DNA of 64,000 bases from Isoetes taiwanensis (GCA_021234155.1 JAJEKV010000041.1:2358447-2422446); one strand, 5' to 3'. Positions 21,306 to 33,560 are shown, numbered from the stretch's first letter. Program-made: numbers and translations. The notes: generated from the sequence alone by a model not told the origin.

Positions 21306-23008
21306 ATTTCAAATTGTTATTTGCCAGAATGACTACAGTGCATGTATATATTATAGGTCTTGTGATTTTCTTATATGCCTGGTTTGCTGCATCCAAGCTT
21401 GAATAATTGACAAGCAATCTGACTAGATGGTCACCTAAAACTCCGATTCAATCAAGGGGATTATGAATCATGAGAGATTGCATGGCTTGGCACAACTTGT
21501 ATGAAGCATTTTCATCTCTCCATATTCAAGCCCTAGTTCAAGGAAATACTTGGCTTATGGAGAAGGTTTAAGCATCACAATCTTCAATCTGCCACAATCT
21601 ACACAGAGCCGATGAGTTTAAAAACATCACTAAGCATTAAGTAAAGAAGATTTTGTGCATACTTCTGCTGCTGGTATCCAAAAGCTTGACAGATAAGCGC
21701 CTTTCACCTTATAGGTAGTCTGGCGATGGTGTTCTCCCAGCTCCAGTCCCCAACCAAAAACCCCTTTTTGTTGAGCTTTTCGCATCAAATGGTAAAAAAC
21801 GACCATTCTTTTTACTTCTCTGCATATCAAGATAAATGGATGCATCCGTTTTTAGATTCTGGTGGCCAAAATGCATGAACTCGACCCATTTTTGAAGCTT
21901 CTCTGTTTACAAGACTCGCCTCCAGTTTTAGGGAACCCAAAGTAATGGGCAGTCAGAGAAGATCAGTAATGTAAAAATTGTGGGCTGAGCTACTGCAAAA
22001 GATGAAGAGCCCAAATTGCAAAATGAGAAATATAAAAATTGGTTGTATGGTTTAGGGCTAGATTGGTCGGAACAGCTTCAGCTGCTGGGCGCTCTCTTTA
22101 TCTGGCTGTCGGAACTCAACTGCTTTGGACATGGCACCCAATCCTTCAGTGCTAGACTTCCACATTCTTTGCAGGTCAATGGTCCAACAAAGGCCCTATA
22201 TTCTGGACCAAATCCACTGCCATATTTGAAAGAATTGAAGAGAAGGGCACCGGTATGGATGTATAGTGGCCACTGCCAGTTTACACCCCAATAGTAAGTT
22301 TGGAGCAGTCATTGGCATATTCTTGGCATATACTGGCATATACCTAGAATATGCCATAAACCTACATGGATTGACCTGACCCTGAATATGGATGGAAGTC
22401 TACTATTTGCTCTGCCAAATCTCGGCTGCACATGGTCAAATTTGATATCGCTGGAAAAGTCTCTAAAAGGGCTTTCCAACAGCACCAATTTTATTTGATT
22501 CAAACTCGAGATCATGACCTATGACAATCATTGTGCAGGAGTCATGACCAAGCGGGGCTGGAGACCCGGTATTTTAACCAGGTTGCGAACAGATATATTA
22601 TTTCTGCACGGCATGTCTAGCTTTATTATGGTGTTGCATTTTTATACTGCCACATAGCTTGTACAATATCAAAGAATCATAATCGGGTTGAACTATTCAG
22701 TGTTATATACAACCGGCTGTCAACAACATTTTTAAGAGAAAATTTTGAAAATACATCTATACTTAAAAAAATGACCATAACGTTTTTGTGATGATTCAAA
22801 TGGGAATGGGTCCTTCAAGTGCATTGTCGATGAGGATGATATCTTTCCATTATTACCTAAATCGAAGTCTGAAATCTTGGTCTCCTAAATCCTTACAATT
22901 TTTTCATACTATAACTAACATAACGTGTGATTTTGGACTCCAATTCAGGTGATTTTAGATTTGATGGGAAGATATCATCTTTTTACAATGATTCGGAAGA
23001 AACAGTCC
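21306..23008. other. Intergenic, no supported gene
   Basis: No recognisable gene, RNA or terminal repeat. A small cluster of TTGGCATAT-like repeats occurs at about 22313-22355. Element B interrupts the right end at CATTT. Confidence 0.4.
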
Positions 23009-23013
23009 CATTT

Positions 23014-23365
23014 TGTTAACCACCTAGTGGTTAACATTGTGCATGCACATGTTAGGTGCATGCACATGTTAGGTGTCAGTGGTGGCAGACTGACACTTGG
23101 CATGATTAGATTACCATAAGTGTAGGGATTAGATTTAGTTAGTGTACGGCTCAGATTTACGGTCTACACTATATTAGACCGGAGCCTCTTCAGATGTACT
23201 CAGGTTTTATCTCATATTTGGAGAGCCTCATTTGGCCACGTTTCCCTTCATTCTTTGTACATATTTCCTTGTCTTGTTCTTGTTTTGTGATCATGAGCAT
23301 GGCAGCTTTGTAGCATCCGGCAGTCATGGACTGCTGCTGCAGGGTGTATGCCAAGAATCCAAACA
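23014..23365 (+). repeat. 5' LTR of element B
   Basis: Starts TGTTAACCAC with the same terminal inverted repeat as element A and ends CCAAACA. TATA box (TATATTA) at 23170-23176. Two tandem copies of a TGCATGCACATGTTAG unit are present in U3. The PBS follows at once. Confidence 0.93.
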
Positions 23366-23875
23366 TTGGCGCCGTTATGCCGGGTGCGGGCTTCGTGATC
23401 ACTTTCTTCTCCCTTTGCTGTTTCTTTGTTGTCTTCTTCGCTTCAATTTTTCCCCTGTTTCGACGACTTCTTGTATACTATTCTTCCCCGTTAGGGTTTC
23501 CTTAGTTTGCCCAACCAAGTCGATTTTGTGTATCCGCTTTGGGCGTTTGTTTTCCACCACGGTGATGATTACGCCGGTGATCAAATTTAATTTCAGAATC
23601 TGTTCTCAAAACTCTTTTTTTTTCAAGTGCGCAAGCACGGTTTTGAGTTCAGGATTTTTCGGAGTGGTGACAGCACTCCTCTCTGCAAGCTCTTCAGAAA
23701 AATCAACCGTTTGATCCTCTTTCCTCTTCTATTTGCTGAAAAATTGTTAAAATATCATGATTTTTTCATCCTCTGTTTTTCTCTCATCCTCTGTTTTTCT
23801 CTCAGTTTATCAGATTCGTGCTTTTGCACACCAAAAATAAAAATATTTTCTATCCTTTCTTCTTCAGTTTAATTA

Positions 23876-24363
23876 CAGAGGGCCAGCACTCGGCTAGCCC
23901 CCTTTGAGCCCATATGTTCAAATTCCTGGCTGCTGTGTTTCAAGGTTTTCTTCTGCTCCTCAAAAGTTCCAAAAGTTTCTTGAGCTTATACATTACCGCA
24001 GATAAACAGCAGAGTTGGCCAGATTCAAGCAACTATGATTTTTCCCCAGCTGTTCGTCCACCTTCTTCTTGATTTCTTACAGAGGGGGCAAGAAGACTCG
24101 TGGGCTAGCCCCTGCTGCGGCAAAGGTCTTCAAGCAAGCATCATGTTGTCTTTCTCGTTCGTATTATCTGCAAAACCACACATATTTTCGTCAGTCACAT
24201 CTTTTTGAAGGCACAATCCACAACTGTGCAGAATCATCTCTCAGGCTCCCCTATATCCTGCAAAGCTGAAGCAGCGGCAGTCTCTATTCTTGCACACATG
24301 CTCTTTCAAGATTTTCAAGCATACCTGTTCTTATCAGAGGGCCAGCCGCCCTGTGGCTAGCCT
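23876..24363 (+). other. Three hairpin motifs in element B interior
   Basis: AGAGGG...GGCTAGCC(CC) units at 23876-23901, 24081-24112 and 24336-24363, spaced about 200-260 bases. The same unit occurs twice in element A. Confidence 0.6.
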
Positions 24364-24869
24364 CATCCGTTTGCAGAGACGTCTTCAAGCAGGCCACCTG
24401 TGAAGAAACTTTCGAAGCCTCTCGTTGGATTTATTAAACTCTTGGGTCTACCTCATCTGCAAACAACCAAAAATTTTTCATCACCCGTATGAGAATCGAA
24501 CATCTTTGTTAAGCGCAAGCTGCACCAATCGCCTTTGCCCTTTGCGTATCTCAGTGGCCATGATTTCTTCCTGAAATGGCAAGTTGCGATCTGGCTTCAT
24601 CCTGTTCCGGAAAAATCCCGGCCAGTTCTATCTATCGGCTACGATTTACGAGATCATATCAGCATTTTCCTTCTGCAGATCTATCTTTAGCGCGTATTTC
24701 AAGCCCCATCTTCAGCCGCCTCATCTTCTCTGGAAATAGAAGCAACCGTATCTTCCGGCACCATAAGAGGCCCAGGTCCCGATCACCGCCATGCCGCCGC
24801 CGCAACACCTTCTCATTAGGGTTCGATATTCTTAGGGTTGAAGCCCTTATTATGCAGGCTGATCACGGG

Positions 24870-25140
24870 TCACGCCGTGGGTCAAACCCATGCCCACGCT
24901 CAAACTTTATTGACCCACGCCCACGCTTCAGTTTTTTTCCACGCCACGGGCACTGGCTGATAACCGCTCACGGCCACGCTATTAAATACACGCCCAAGGC
25001 CCACGCAACCCACGCTATTAAGTCCACGGCCACGGCCACGCTCTGTTTTCCAAAAACCACGCTCTGTTTGCCACGCTCTTCATAAATTTTTTCCCACGCT
25101 GCTGATCCACGGGCCACGCTGACGCTGCTACTGACGCTAA
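24870..25140 (+). repeat. CACGCT-rich tract of element B
   Basis: About ten CACGCT motifs, mostly as GGCCACGCT or CCCACGCT, in 270 bases. It corresponds in position and core sequence to the tract in element A at 19745-20030. Not coding. Confidence 0.8.
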
Positions 25141-25506
25141 AAGGGTGCTTCCACGCTTTGTTCTCATGACCCTCATTTTATGGTGCTTACATTTTAAGCC
25201 CCTTATTATATTATAATTGTTTTTAAAGTGAATTATTGGGCAATCTTTGTTAAAATGGACTTCCCCATAATATAAGGGGATGGTCTTTATGTTTTCTTGC
25301 CCCAGTTCCTCCGATCCACGTTCTGCATCGACATTCTTTCGGATCTTATCTGTCATCGACACATTCATGAAGATCTTTTGCGGCGACACAACCCAACCAT
25401 TACCATTATTTTTACCCCTAATTTTTGGCACCATGTTGTAATTGTCGGACTTGTCTTATAAAAGTCTGTACATGTTTTCGTGCTAAAAACTTTTAGGGGG
25501 AGGCAG

Positions 25507-25858
25507 TGTTAACCACCTAGTGGTTAACATTGTGCATGCACATGTTAGGTGCATGCACATGTTAGGTGTCAGTGGTGGCAGACTGACACTTGGCATGATT
25601 AGATTACCATAAGTGTAGGGATTAGATTTAGTTAGTGTACGGCTCAGATTTGCGGTCTACACTATATTAGACCGGAGCCTCTTCAGATGTACTCAGGTTT
25701 TATCTCATATTTGGAGAGCCTCATTTGGCCACGTTTCCCTTCATTCTTTGTACATATTTCCTTGTCTTGTTCTTGTTTTGTGATCATGAGCATGGCAGCT
25801 TTGTAGCATCCGGCAGTCATGGACTGCTGCTGCAGGGTGTATGCCAAGAATCCAAACA
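25507..25858 (+). repeat. 3' LTR of element B
   Basis: Matches the 5' LTR at all but one base by eye. Preceded by the purine tract AGGGGGAGGCAG. Followed by the second CATTT. Confidence 0.93.
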
Positions 25859-25863
25859 CATTT

Positions 25864-26550
25864 GTACACAATTGAGTCTTTTTTAGTGGGGCATTTTGGT
25901 GATGCCACACAGCATAATCTTGAATGACAATTGGCTCAATGGCTTCTGGATTACATGTTGTGCAAGTAATATAATCTGCATCTTATCTACTTCAAAATTT
26001 CCTGCTCATGACTCTTCCTACTCCATCTTATGTTTTTGCAAATCGGCAATCAAGTTTTCCTTCTGTCCTTGCCTTCTATAAACAATTCTGGCTATGGTGA
26101 TTCAAGCAGCATGAGATGATGGATTTAAGGTTACGTCCCAGCTTATATAGAAGAAATCCAAGCAGATAGTCCAGATTTGCTGGAAATTGATGAAGAACAG
26201 GGTAAGCTAACCAGTCCAATTTTCTCGTTTAGCTACACCAAGAAAACTGTCCAAGTAGCTTAACATTATCACAAAAAAATACGGTCATTTCCATAATAAT
26301 TAAAAAAAAAAAAAAAAAAAACTAGCAAAAAGGCATGCCAGAGGTCATAGAAAATAAAGGCACAGGAAAATTAGGGTAAGGTAATTGGATACCAAAGGAT
26401 ATTTGAATTGTCTTTTACGTTTTTTTTCAATCCATTTGAAAGCTTAATTAGGACAAAATTGTATTGAAATTTATTGTCCATGATAGAAATCTTCAGTCCA
26501 TCCATTGACGCAACTCGATAGAGATCATCAAGTGTGTATATGATATCTGA
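25864..26550. other. Intergenic, no supported gene
   Basis: AT-rich with a long A-run near 26300-26320. No recognisable feature. The left limit of the following LINE fragment may lie in the last part of this stretch. Confidence 0.4.
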
Positions 26551-27463
26551 TTGTATAATAATCAAAGGCAGTTGATGACATGGAAAGAGTTTAAAGCTAA
26601 GTTCCTCCTTTTAAGTTGGGATCGGGTTATTTGGCAGAAGGTATCTTCAATTCTTCCTCCAATAGCACAAGTAGATGACCCCCAGTCTTGGGTAGTTCAT
26701 GAGCATGTCAAACCAGATAAGTTGGTGAATTCCATGTACAAGGTCTTGCGTGCTGCGGACGTCATGCCTCCTTTATCTAAGTGGCTGTTGGTCATTCCTA
26801 GGGACCGACAGAAAGCAGTATGAAAATGGGTATGGGATAAATTTCTCCATCCCAAAGTATCTGTTTTATGGTGGCAAGTCATTCATCGTTGTCTGCGCGT
26901 TAATATTCTGGTGCACATATAGAGGTATCTGCACTTTGTCCCTTATGTGCACAGAGGGACGAGACAATTGAGCATTGTTTCTTCTTGTGTAGACATATCA
27001 GGAATGCTTGGTTATGGCTTCAAGGGCTCTTTTGTTGTAATTTGAATAGCCAGCAGATGTTATTAGCAGTCTATCCAAATGGTTGGGAAAACTTGGCAAA
27101 GAGGGCGTTTCATTTGGCTTCTGCATGGATCATTTGGTCCATTTGGAAATGAAATAATCTTCTCATATTTAAAGGTCTTGCTTGTTCAGATGCACAGGTC
27201 CTTCTCGATGCCCAACAATGAATTGTCAAAGCATTCAGGTGCGCATCAATTGCTAATGAGGTAAAGAGCCGTATTTGGGAGCACTATCTTCAGATTCACA
27301 CTTACTCATGAGATTTTGCTTGCTCTTCGTACTGTTTAGATGTTATATTTGAGTGGGGTGGATTTGCTCTGGTGAACATTCTCTCCACTGAGTTTTTAGT
27401 CCCATTGTACTTTGTAACTTTCTCTGGATAATAAAGGCTCAGTCTTTCCAAAAAAAAAAAAAA
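26551..27463 (+). pseudogene. 5'-truncated LINE with zf-RVT end and poly(A) tail
   Basis: The conceptual protein shows the C-terminal zinc-binding region of plant L1-like reverse transcriptases: WVWDKFLHPKVSVLWWQ, then CPLC followed by E..H....C (about 26935-26985), then a Trp-rich tail (SAWIIWSIWKWN). It is broken by stops at 26821-26823 and near 26923 and by at least one frameshift. AATAAA at 27430-27435 and 14 A residues at 27450-27463 mark the 3' end of a retrotransposed RNA. The 5' limit is approximate. The poly(A) tail abuts the left edge of the 2.36-kb duplicated block. Confidence 0.8.
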
Positions 27464-27725
27464 CCCAGCCAGACCTAGGATCCTAGGTCTAACATCACTC
27501 CTCGGTCAATCCCAAGAAGTGTATTATCAATCCTGATTCCGTTTATAACGTGAATCCCTGGTACTTATAGTCCCTTAGCCAATGATCTTTATGACTATTT
27601 CTTAGATAAATATCAATGTAATACTTAGAAACAAGGATCAAACCTGTGCCTTTAGACATTTAGACAATTTCGAGATATAAAGATTTAAAGCCTTTACTGT
27701 TAGCATTAGACCACATATAATTTTT
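27457..27725 (-). mobile_element. SINE-like repeat with hairpin and poly(T) 3' end (copy 1)
   Basis: Read on the minus strand, a pol III A-box-like TGGTCTAATGC is followed about 60 bases on by a B-box-like GGTTTGATCC. The unit closes with a perfect 20-bp palindrome (AGACCTAGGATCCTAGGTCT), GGCTGGG and a T-run. Poly(T)-tailed tRNA-derived SINEs are known in plants. It is the left part of duplicated block copy 1. Confidence 0.45.
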
Positions 27726-28089
27726 CTTTTCAATTACATTTTACAAACCAATGCTCCTGTACCATGACCAGATAACAATTACTCAGCGATTTTCTCATAC
27801 ACATATGTTTCTTCTTTATATAATATGTAGATGTCTTCTTTTGTAAGTAACCCGACTTTAGATTATTTGCATGTTAAACATGCATAAACTACAGCAATTG
27901 CATGCATCATTTTATGATATTTTATGATAAACTGCGGCTTTTCATTAAACTAGAAGATACCTTTAACTGATCATGCAGAAAAGGACTTTTTAGTTCTTCA
28001 AGGATGCTGCTGTCTATGCTGCTCCATCTACAGCCATATATAGTGGCGTGCCATATCTACCATTTCTGCTTGCCTTTTTAGGGGACATC
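27464..28089. repeat. Duplicated block copy 1, left part
   Basis: Matches 43864-44489 with no difference that I found by eye. It is cut at ACATC by the chromovirus and resumes at 41187. The SINE-like unit occupies its first 260 bases. Confidence 0.92.
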
Positions 28090-29645
28090 TGTGACGTCCC
28101 CTACTCGTATACGGTGCACTCACCGTATACAAACAGGAGTTCTTCCCCCACACCAGCTCCATGCTGATACAGGGCCCTCCACATATCACTGCACCCGTAA
28201 CGAGTCTCAGTGGGAAGAGTGAAGGTGTCATTCTACCCCGTCTCCCTCAGGGCCTACCTAGCTGCGGAAGCGTAAACATACATGTCAGTAGCACATACAT
28301 CAACATCCTGTGACCATCTCGAAGGATGGTCCTCCTCATATCTGCATAGACAAAGATCAGCACATCACATAGGGGATCCTACCCAAGGCTCAGACTCAAA
28401 GGATGACTGACGGCTTGGGTCTCCAGAGTTCGTTGCGGACAGAATTCATGGCAATGGATTTGGCTGGCATAAGAACATGGCATAGGGTTGTCCACTCCAT
28501 CCGCCCCTCCTGTGCACACTTTGCAGAGTAGGCTGAAAAGTGTTGGGACTCGATCGTAGCCAGCACGGGTGCATAGCCGTAAGGGCTATTCCTGGGGTCA
28601 TCATCCCAGTCCCGATGGGGCAGGTAGGGATCACTCCCTCCAGAGATCTACATGCTGACTCAAGGTGACTAGAGGGCCACTGCCCGTATTCGACTGAACC
28701 CACTGGAAAGTGTACACCACTTCACGGGTGTCGAGCCCATGCCTTACCCCTTTCTCGGTAAGCCATCGAGACCCTAGTCACAATGATCCCCGTGTAGGCT
28801 TTACACACTGGGGGGATCGCTCAAGAGTCGGGACATGAATCTCCTTCTTAGCCCGGCCTGGCCCCTTCACCCACAACCGGTGTGGCTCTTGTACACAGCC
28901 GAATCCATAAAGTGTGCTAGAGAGGCTACTCTAGGAGCATTAACTACAAGCTTTTAGGCCTCTACCCCCTTCCCAATACAAGGAGTTCACAGAAATACAT
29001 CATCCAAATATATCACGTAAGAGCTAAAGAACTAGATCTAATCATAGAGTTAGGTTCTTTAGTTAGTGTCCGAGATCTAAGATCTAGATAGCTACTATGG
29101 GCAATTTAATAGTCTAACCCTACCGATTCTATGACTAGAAGACGGTTTAAGCTATTAAATTGACCAAATACCTGATCCTGAGTGGCTCCTCGACCGAAGT
29201 TCAACCATCTGGCCGAAGCTGATCGAATTCGTGGAAACCGATGGCTAATTCGCTTTGGGCGGCGTTCGGGAGGCGGTTTTGGCTCCTGGGGCAGCCAAAA
29301 CTGAGCTCTAAAACCCTAAGGACGAAAACTAGCAAGCTAGGGTTTTCCTACCCTAAATAGACATGGGGGTTTAGGCTAGGGTTTCCAATTACCCAATTTG
29401 GCATGTGGGATAATTGGAAAGGCCCCACTTGCCTTTAGTGGCTAGGTGGCAAAATATGCCAACATGGAAAGGTGTGCCCTCATTAATGTGCACATGTGCA
29501 CATTAATAATATATGAACACTCCTAGTAAGTTGCCCCTAGGGCTACTTACCGGCTATCCGTTATGCGTACCGTCAATCGGGTGGCGGGCGTGGCGGGCAT
29601 ACAATGTACGCCCCGGGCGTATATCTTTGTCTTTGGAACGTCACA
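28090..29645 (-). repeat. 3' LTR of the chromovirus
   Basis: Plus-strand ends TGTGACGTCC and GGAACGTCACA. It aligns end to end with 39618-41181 but with many substitutions and 1-2 base indels, often where this copy reads CAG or CTG and the other reads CGG or CCG. Confidence 0.93.
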
Positions 29646-30480
29646 TTCTCCCCACCTTGAAATGATGCTGTCCGCAGCATCGTGGGTCTCCCCACCTTGG
29701 GATCTTCCTAACCTGCACCCTGCAATCAACGTGATACCTACAATATAATCTTTATACATTTATCACGATTACTCTAAGGTAATTACTTTTAGAACATTAT
29801 TACGTTATTATATTATGGAATACTTATCAATTCATAACACCATTAACGAGTTATTCACTATGTTAAGTTAGACAAAATTTCAACATTTCATATCTATAAT
29901 TACTGTCCGAGGTACTCTTCATTCCTTGCAACACATTCCAACAAAACTTGTGTTGCAAGTCTTCGTAGCTCGACCTCCTTGCCCTCCGGAGCGCTCTACT
30001 GGCCTGCAGGTCGACACTACGTTAGTACCATTAATTATTAATTAAAATTTTTGGTTATATGGTGACCAACCCACCTATCTACATGAATGCATGGCTAATC
30101 TCCGTAGGGAAGAGGATGAATCTTCCATAATGGCCGTGGAGACAGCGCCTATATGCCTATATGCCACTCATGCCTACACCTCTAGTTGCCCAGCGTGGAG
30201 GATATCCTTCTCGCGTGGGGGCGTGAAGGATGGATTCCTCCTATCAAAACATATATGGGGCTAAAGGTGCTTTCCCTATCAATGCATTCCTTAATGACCT
30301 CTTTTCTCTCGAGGTCGTCTACTTCCGTGGGACAGAAGTAGACTTTCTAATCTACCTTCCACTCGCCCAAGCGGAAACGCGGTCATGCCTACATTGACAT
30401 TACACCACGCCCTAGAGATCACCGTAGTGGTCTCATCATCGGTAACAACGCATGCGATCCATACCAAGCATGGGTTGCAT
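29646..30480 (-). other. Chromovirus 3' untranslated region with polypurine tract
   Basis: No domain is seen between the chromodomain and the 3' LTR. Read on the minus strand, AAGGTGGGGAGAA stands directly before the LTR and serves as the polypurine tract. A second AAGGTGGGGAGA lies about 45 bases upstream, so the tract is duplicated. Confidence 0.6.
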
Positions 30481-30589
30481 CGTGGAGATTAATCTATACA
30501 AGAATTAACCTACACAAATCGACATGCCCGAGCCGATTTCTTCGGAGATGACCTTGCCGTCCCATTGCTCCATAAATTGTGGGTACTTG

Positions 30590-30720
30590 CTTTACTAAAT
30601 CTTTCTTAAGTACCCACGGCGTCTTCCAGCGGTAAGTGTTTCCACTTGACCAAATCTTGGAGGAATCCGGACCTCCTTGTCTTCTTAAAAGCTCTATCAA
30701 GAATCATTTCGAACTATTTC
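30590..30720 (-). pseudogene. Chromovirus chromodomain
   Basis: The minus strand encodes LVKWKHLPLEDAV, the VKW...L...A core of a chromodomain at the end of integrase, with a frameshift just after it where WEP would be expected. Chromodomains at this place direct chromoviral integration towards heterochromatin (family knowledge). Confidence 0.75.
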
Positions 30721-31179
30721 CAGCTGCTCCTCCGTCATTTCCAACAACGTTGGAGTGTCCAAGACTTCGCCCGGATTTGGAGTATGCTTCTTCAACAAAC
30801 TCACGTGGAAGACCTTATGGATCTTTAGGTGTCTTTGGCAATTCCAACTTGTAGGATTGATTACCTACTCTCTTGATTATTCGAAGGGTCCAGCCCACCT
30901 TGGAGCAAGCTTCTTGCAATTCCCAATCCCGAAGCTTACCGCTTTTACCTTGATCTTGAGCCAAACATCATCTCCAACTTTGAACTCTCTTTACCGCTCG
31001 ATGCTTATCGGCAATGCTCTTTTTGTCGACTTCTTTGCCGCTAGCAGATACCCTCGAACCTCTTCCACGAGCCGCCGTGATATCGGCCAACATCTGGCTG
31101 AAACTTCTACTTTTGACGGGGTTGTGCCAAGTGTCCGAGTTAGGCAATCGATAGCCATAATTGATCATAAATGGCTTAC

Positions 31180-31760
31180 ATTTGGGACGATTCCCCGCTT
31201 GGTGCTATTGTATGCAAACCCACCAAGTGAATAAATTCTTCCCACATACTTTGCTTATTCGCACATAGTTTCAGAGCATGTCTTCTAAGATCCTGTTGGT
31301 CCGCTCCCGTCACCGCCATCCGTCTGAGGATGATACGCCGCGTGCTCATGGATAGCTTGGTCTGAATTGTCGCGAAAGAGGTCTTGCCAAAAGGCACTCA
31401 TGAACTTCGGATCTCCGCCGGAGATAATCTCCCTTGGCATGCCATGAAGCCCGAAGATCTCTTTGGTGAAGAGCTTTGCTGTATCCATAGCTGTATACGT
31501 GGTCCCCGCAAGGCACAAAATGTGCCATCTTCGACAACTTGTCGACCACTACCATCAAGGCATCCTTTGCTCTCGCCGTTCTTGGGAGTCCTGTGATGAA
31601 ATCCATGCCGATGACCTCCCACTTAGCGTTTGGCACCGCTAATGGCTCTAATGCCCCCGGAATTAAGCCGCTCCGCTTTCGCCGTCTGGGGCATAGCCGA
31701 CATTCCTTGATGTAGCGAAGCTATTTGCTTCTTCATTCTGGCCAATAATAGCTGCTGCCA
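31180..31760 (-). pseudogene. Chromovirus integrase
   Basis: The minus strand shows WEVIGMDFITGLP...DALMVVVDKLSKMAHF, the first catalytic Asp region, then in another frame DPKFMSAFWQDLF and AYHPQTDG, the second Asp region and the motif before the catalytic Glu. Frameshifts separate these parts near 31480-31520 and 31310-31340. Integrase would join the element DNA to the target and gave the ACATC duplication. Confidence 0.88.
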
Positions 31761-31949
31761 AGACTTTGAAATATGTTTTCATGAATCCGCATGGCCGACT
31801 ATTGGGTCATTGCAGCGTGTCATGGAGGATCAACTTCCTTACACCCGATGATTCGGCACGCGACAACTTGTTCTTATGGTATAACAGGTTGCCTTCCTTC
31901 TTATAATGCTTGAAGGCCTCCCGCTCTTTATCCGTTTCTAGCCTCCTTA

Positions 31950-32290
31950 GAGAGGCTTACCCATACTTCCTTGAAATCCACATCCATTGGCAAGGACTCT
32001 TCAATCTTCTTACCAAAGTCATTTGGAGAGCGTTGAAATTGCGCGTTGCAATGCACTCTAGTTGTCGGGGATGCCTTGAAAGCGCATCTGCTACCACATT
32101 GAGCTTCCCGGCTTGTAGACTATATCAAAGTCATATTCTTCGAGGAACTCCATCCATCTCCGCCGCCTCAGATTGAGGTGTGGTTGCGTGAATACATATT
32201 GGAGGCTCATGGTTCCAGATCCAATTGGAACTTCCTTCCCAAGAGGTAGTGCCTCCATATTCTTAACATACGACAACCAAAGCAATTCCT
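31950..32290 (-). pseudogene. Chromovirus RNase H
   Basis: Minus-strand frame 32091-32285 contains SLQYVFTQPHLNLRRRRW and FLEEYDFDIVYKPG, diagnostic of Ty3-type RNase H. Flanking parts are in other frames. Confidence 0.85.
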
Positions 32291-32689
32291 CGATCGGCGT
32301 TGGGTAGCTGCCTCTGCGGCGTCGTTCATCTTCCCGGAATCATACGCTACCACACGCTCTTCTTGCATAAGCACCGCACTGTAGCTATCTTACTCGCATC
32401 CGTTGCTACAAGCTTATCTTTCTCCGGTCCGTGGTTAAGACTGGGCTGTTGTTAAAGCTTCCTTCAACAATTCAAATCCCTTTAGGGCTTTCTTGTGCCA
32501 ATGCTCTACCCAATCTTTCGCCTTCGCCTCGTGTCCGGTGCATTAGCGGGGCTGCTATCTTAGCAAAGTTCTTCCACGAACTTCCCCAGGAGTACCCCCG
32601 CTAGACCGAAAACTTCGACCTCGTGCACATTCTTGGCTACCGCCTTTGAATCACGGGCTTCAATCTTGGCGGGTCCGTCGAGATGCCTC

Positions 32690-33560
32690 GGGCCGAGATC
32701 ACATGACCAAGGTATTCCACCTTCTCGTTGCTAAGTGGCACCGACAACTTACGCATAACCGTGCCTCCTCAACTTCTAGCACCCTTCTCCAAGTGTTGCA
32801 CGTGCTCTTCAAGGGATCGCTATACACCAAAATGTCATCAAAGAAAACAATCACAAAGGTGTCCGGGAACTCCTCGAAGATATCGTTCATGAGCCTCATG
32901 AACGTTAAGGGGCATTTGATAAGCCGAAGGCATCACTGTGGAACTCATAATGCCCATACCGCCCACGGCAAGGCGGTCTTGTGGATATCCTCCTCCTTTA
33001 TCCGTATCCGTGGTAACTCTGACCTTAAGTCGATTTTGAGAAGATCTTTTGCTCCTTGAAGCCGATCCATCAAGTCATCCGATCTTGGAAGCGCGATACT
33101 TGTTCTTAATGGTGTGCTTATTCAACCGCCTATAGTCTATGCACATCCTCAAAGATCCATCCTTCTTCTTGACAAAAGAATGGGCGCCCGAACGGGCGAG
33201 ACACTAGGTCTAATGAAACCTAGGTCGAAAGCAGCTCCTCTGAATCGCTTCTTTAGCTCCTCACACTCCTGCGTTGTCATTCTATATGGGGCCTTGCTTG
33301 TCGGTTTTGTTCCCGGTTCGAAGTGCTATCTCGCGACTCGACTCCCCTATAAGGAGGGAGCCGCTTGATCTCATCCGGAAAGAGGTCGTGGAACTCCGTG
33401 ATCAACTTAGCTATTTGCCCCGGCAACTTGCCGAGCATCTTGTCTTCTTTGCTTCCTTCCAATTCCGGCTCACTAATCTCAAGCTTGAAGATGTATGCTA
33501 CCCGCTCACTCTTGATGCACTTGAGCAGTAGTTTAGAAGACATACACCGCATGATGGGAA
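32690..33560 (-). pseudogene. Chromovirus reverse transcriptase
   Basis: The catalytic FFDDILVYSD box and the preceding MNDIFEEFPDTFV are at 32699-32899 (minus). The N-terminal part is at 33277-33552 with EFHDLFPDEIKR...LPPYRG. The parts lie in different frames, so the enzyme cannot be read through as assembled. Confidence 0.9.

Larger units (their letters stand above)
23014..25858 (+). mobile_element. Element B: complete non-coding LTR retrotransposon, TSD CATTT
   Basis: LTRs at 23014-23365 and 25507-25858 are both 352 bp and differ at one position by eye (the base after CAGATTT). CATTT flanks both sides (23009-23013 and 25859-25863). The primer-binding site TTGGCGCCGTTATGCCGGGT starts at 23366 and contains ten bases complementary to the tRNA-Asp 3' end. 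A polypurine tract precedes the 3' LTR. The 2.1-kb interior has no retroviral-type domain. It shares its first part, the CACGCT tract and its last part with element A. Near-identical LTRs indicate a recent insertion, so proteins must have been available in trans recently. Confidence 0.95.

Noticed and set aside
24870..25140. CACGCT array as a CRISPR or satellite array
   Set aside because: Spacing and spacers are irregular, the unit is only 6-9 bases, and the tract is shared between two retrotransposon interiors in a plant genome.
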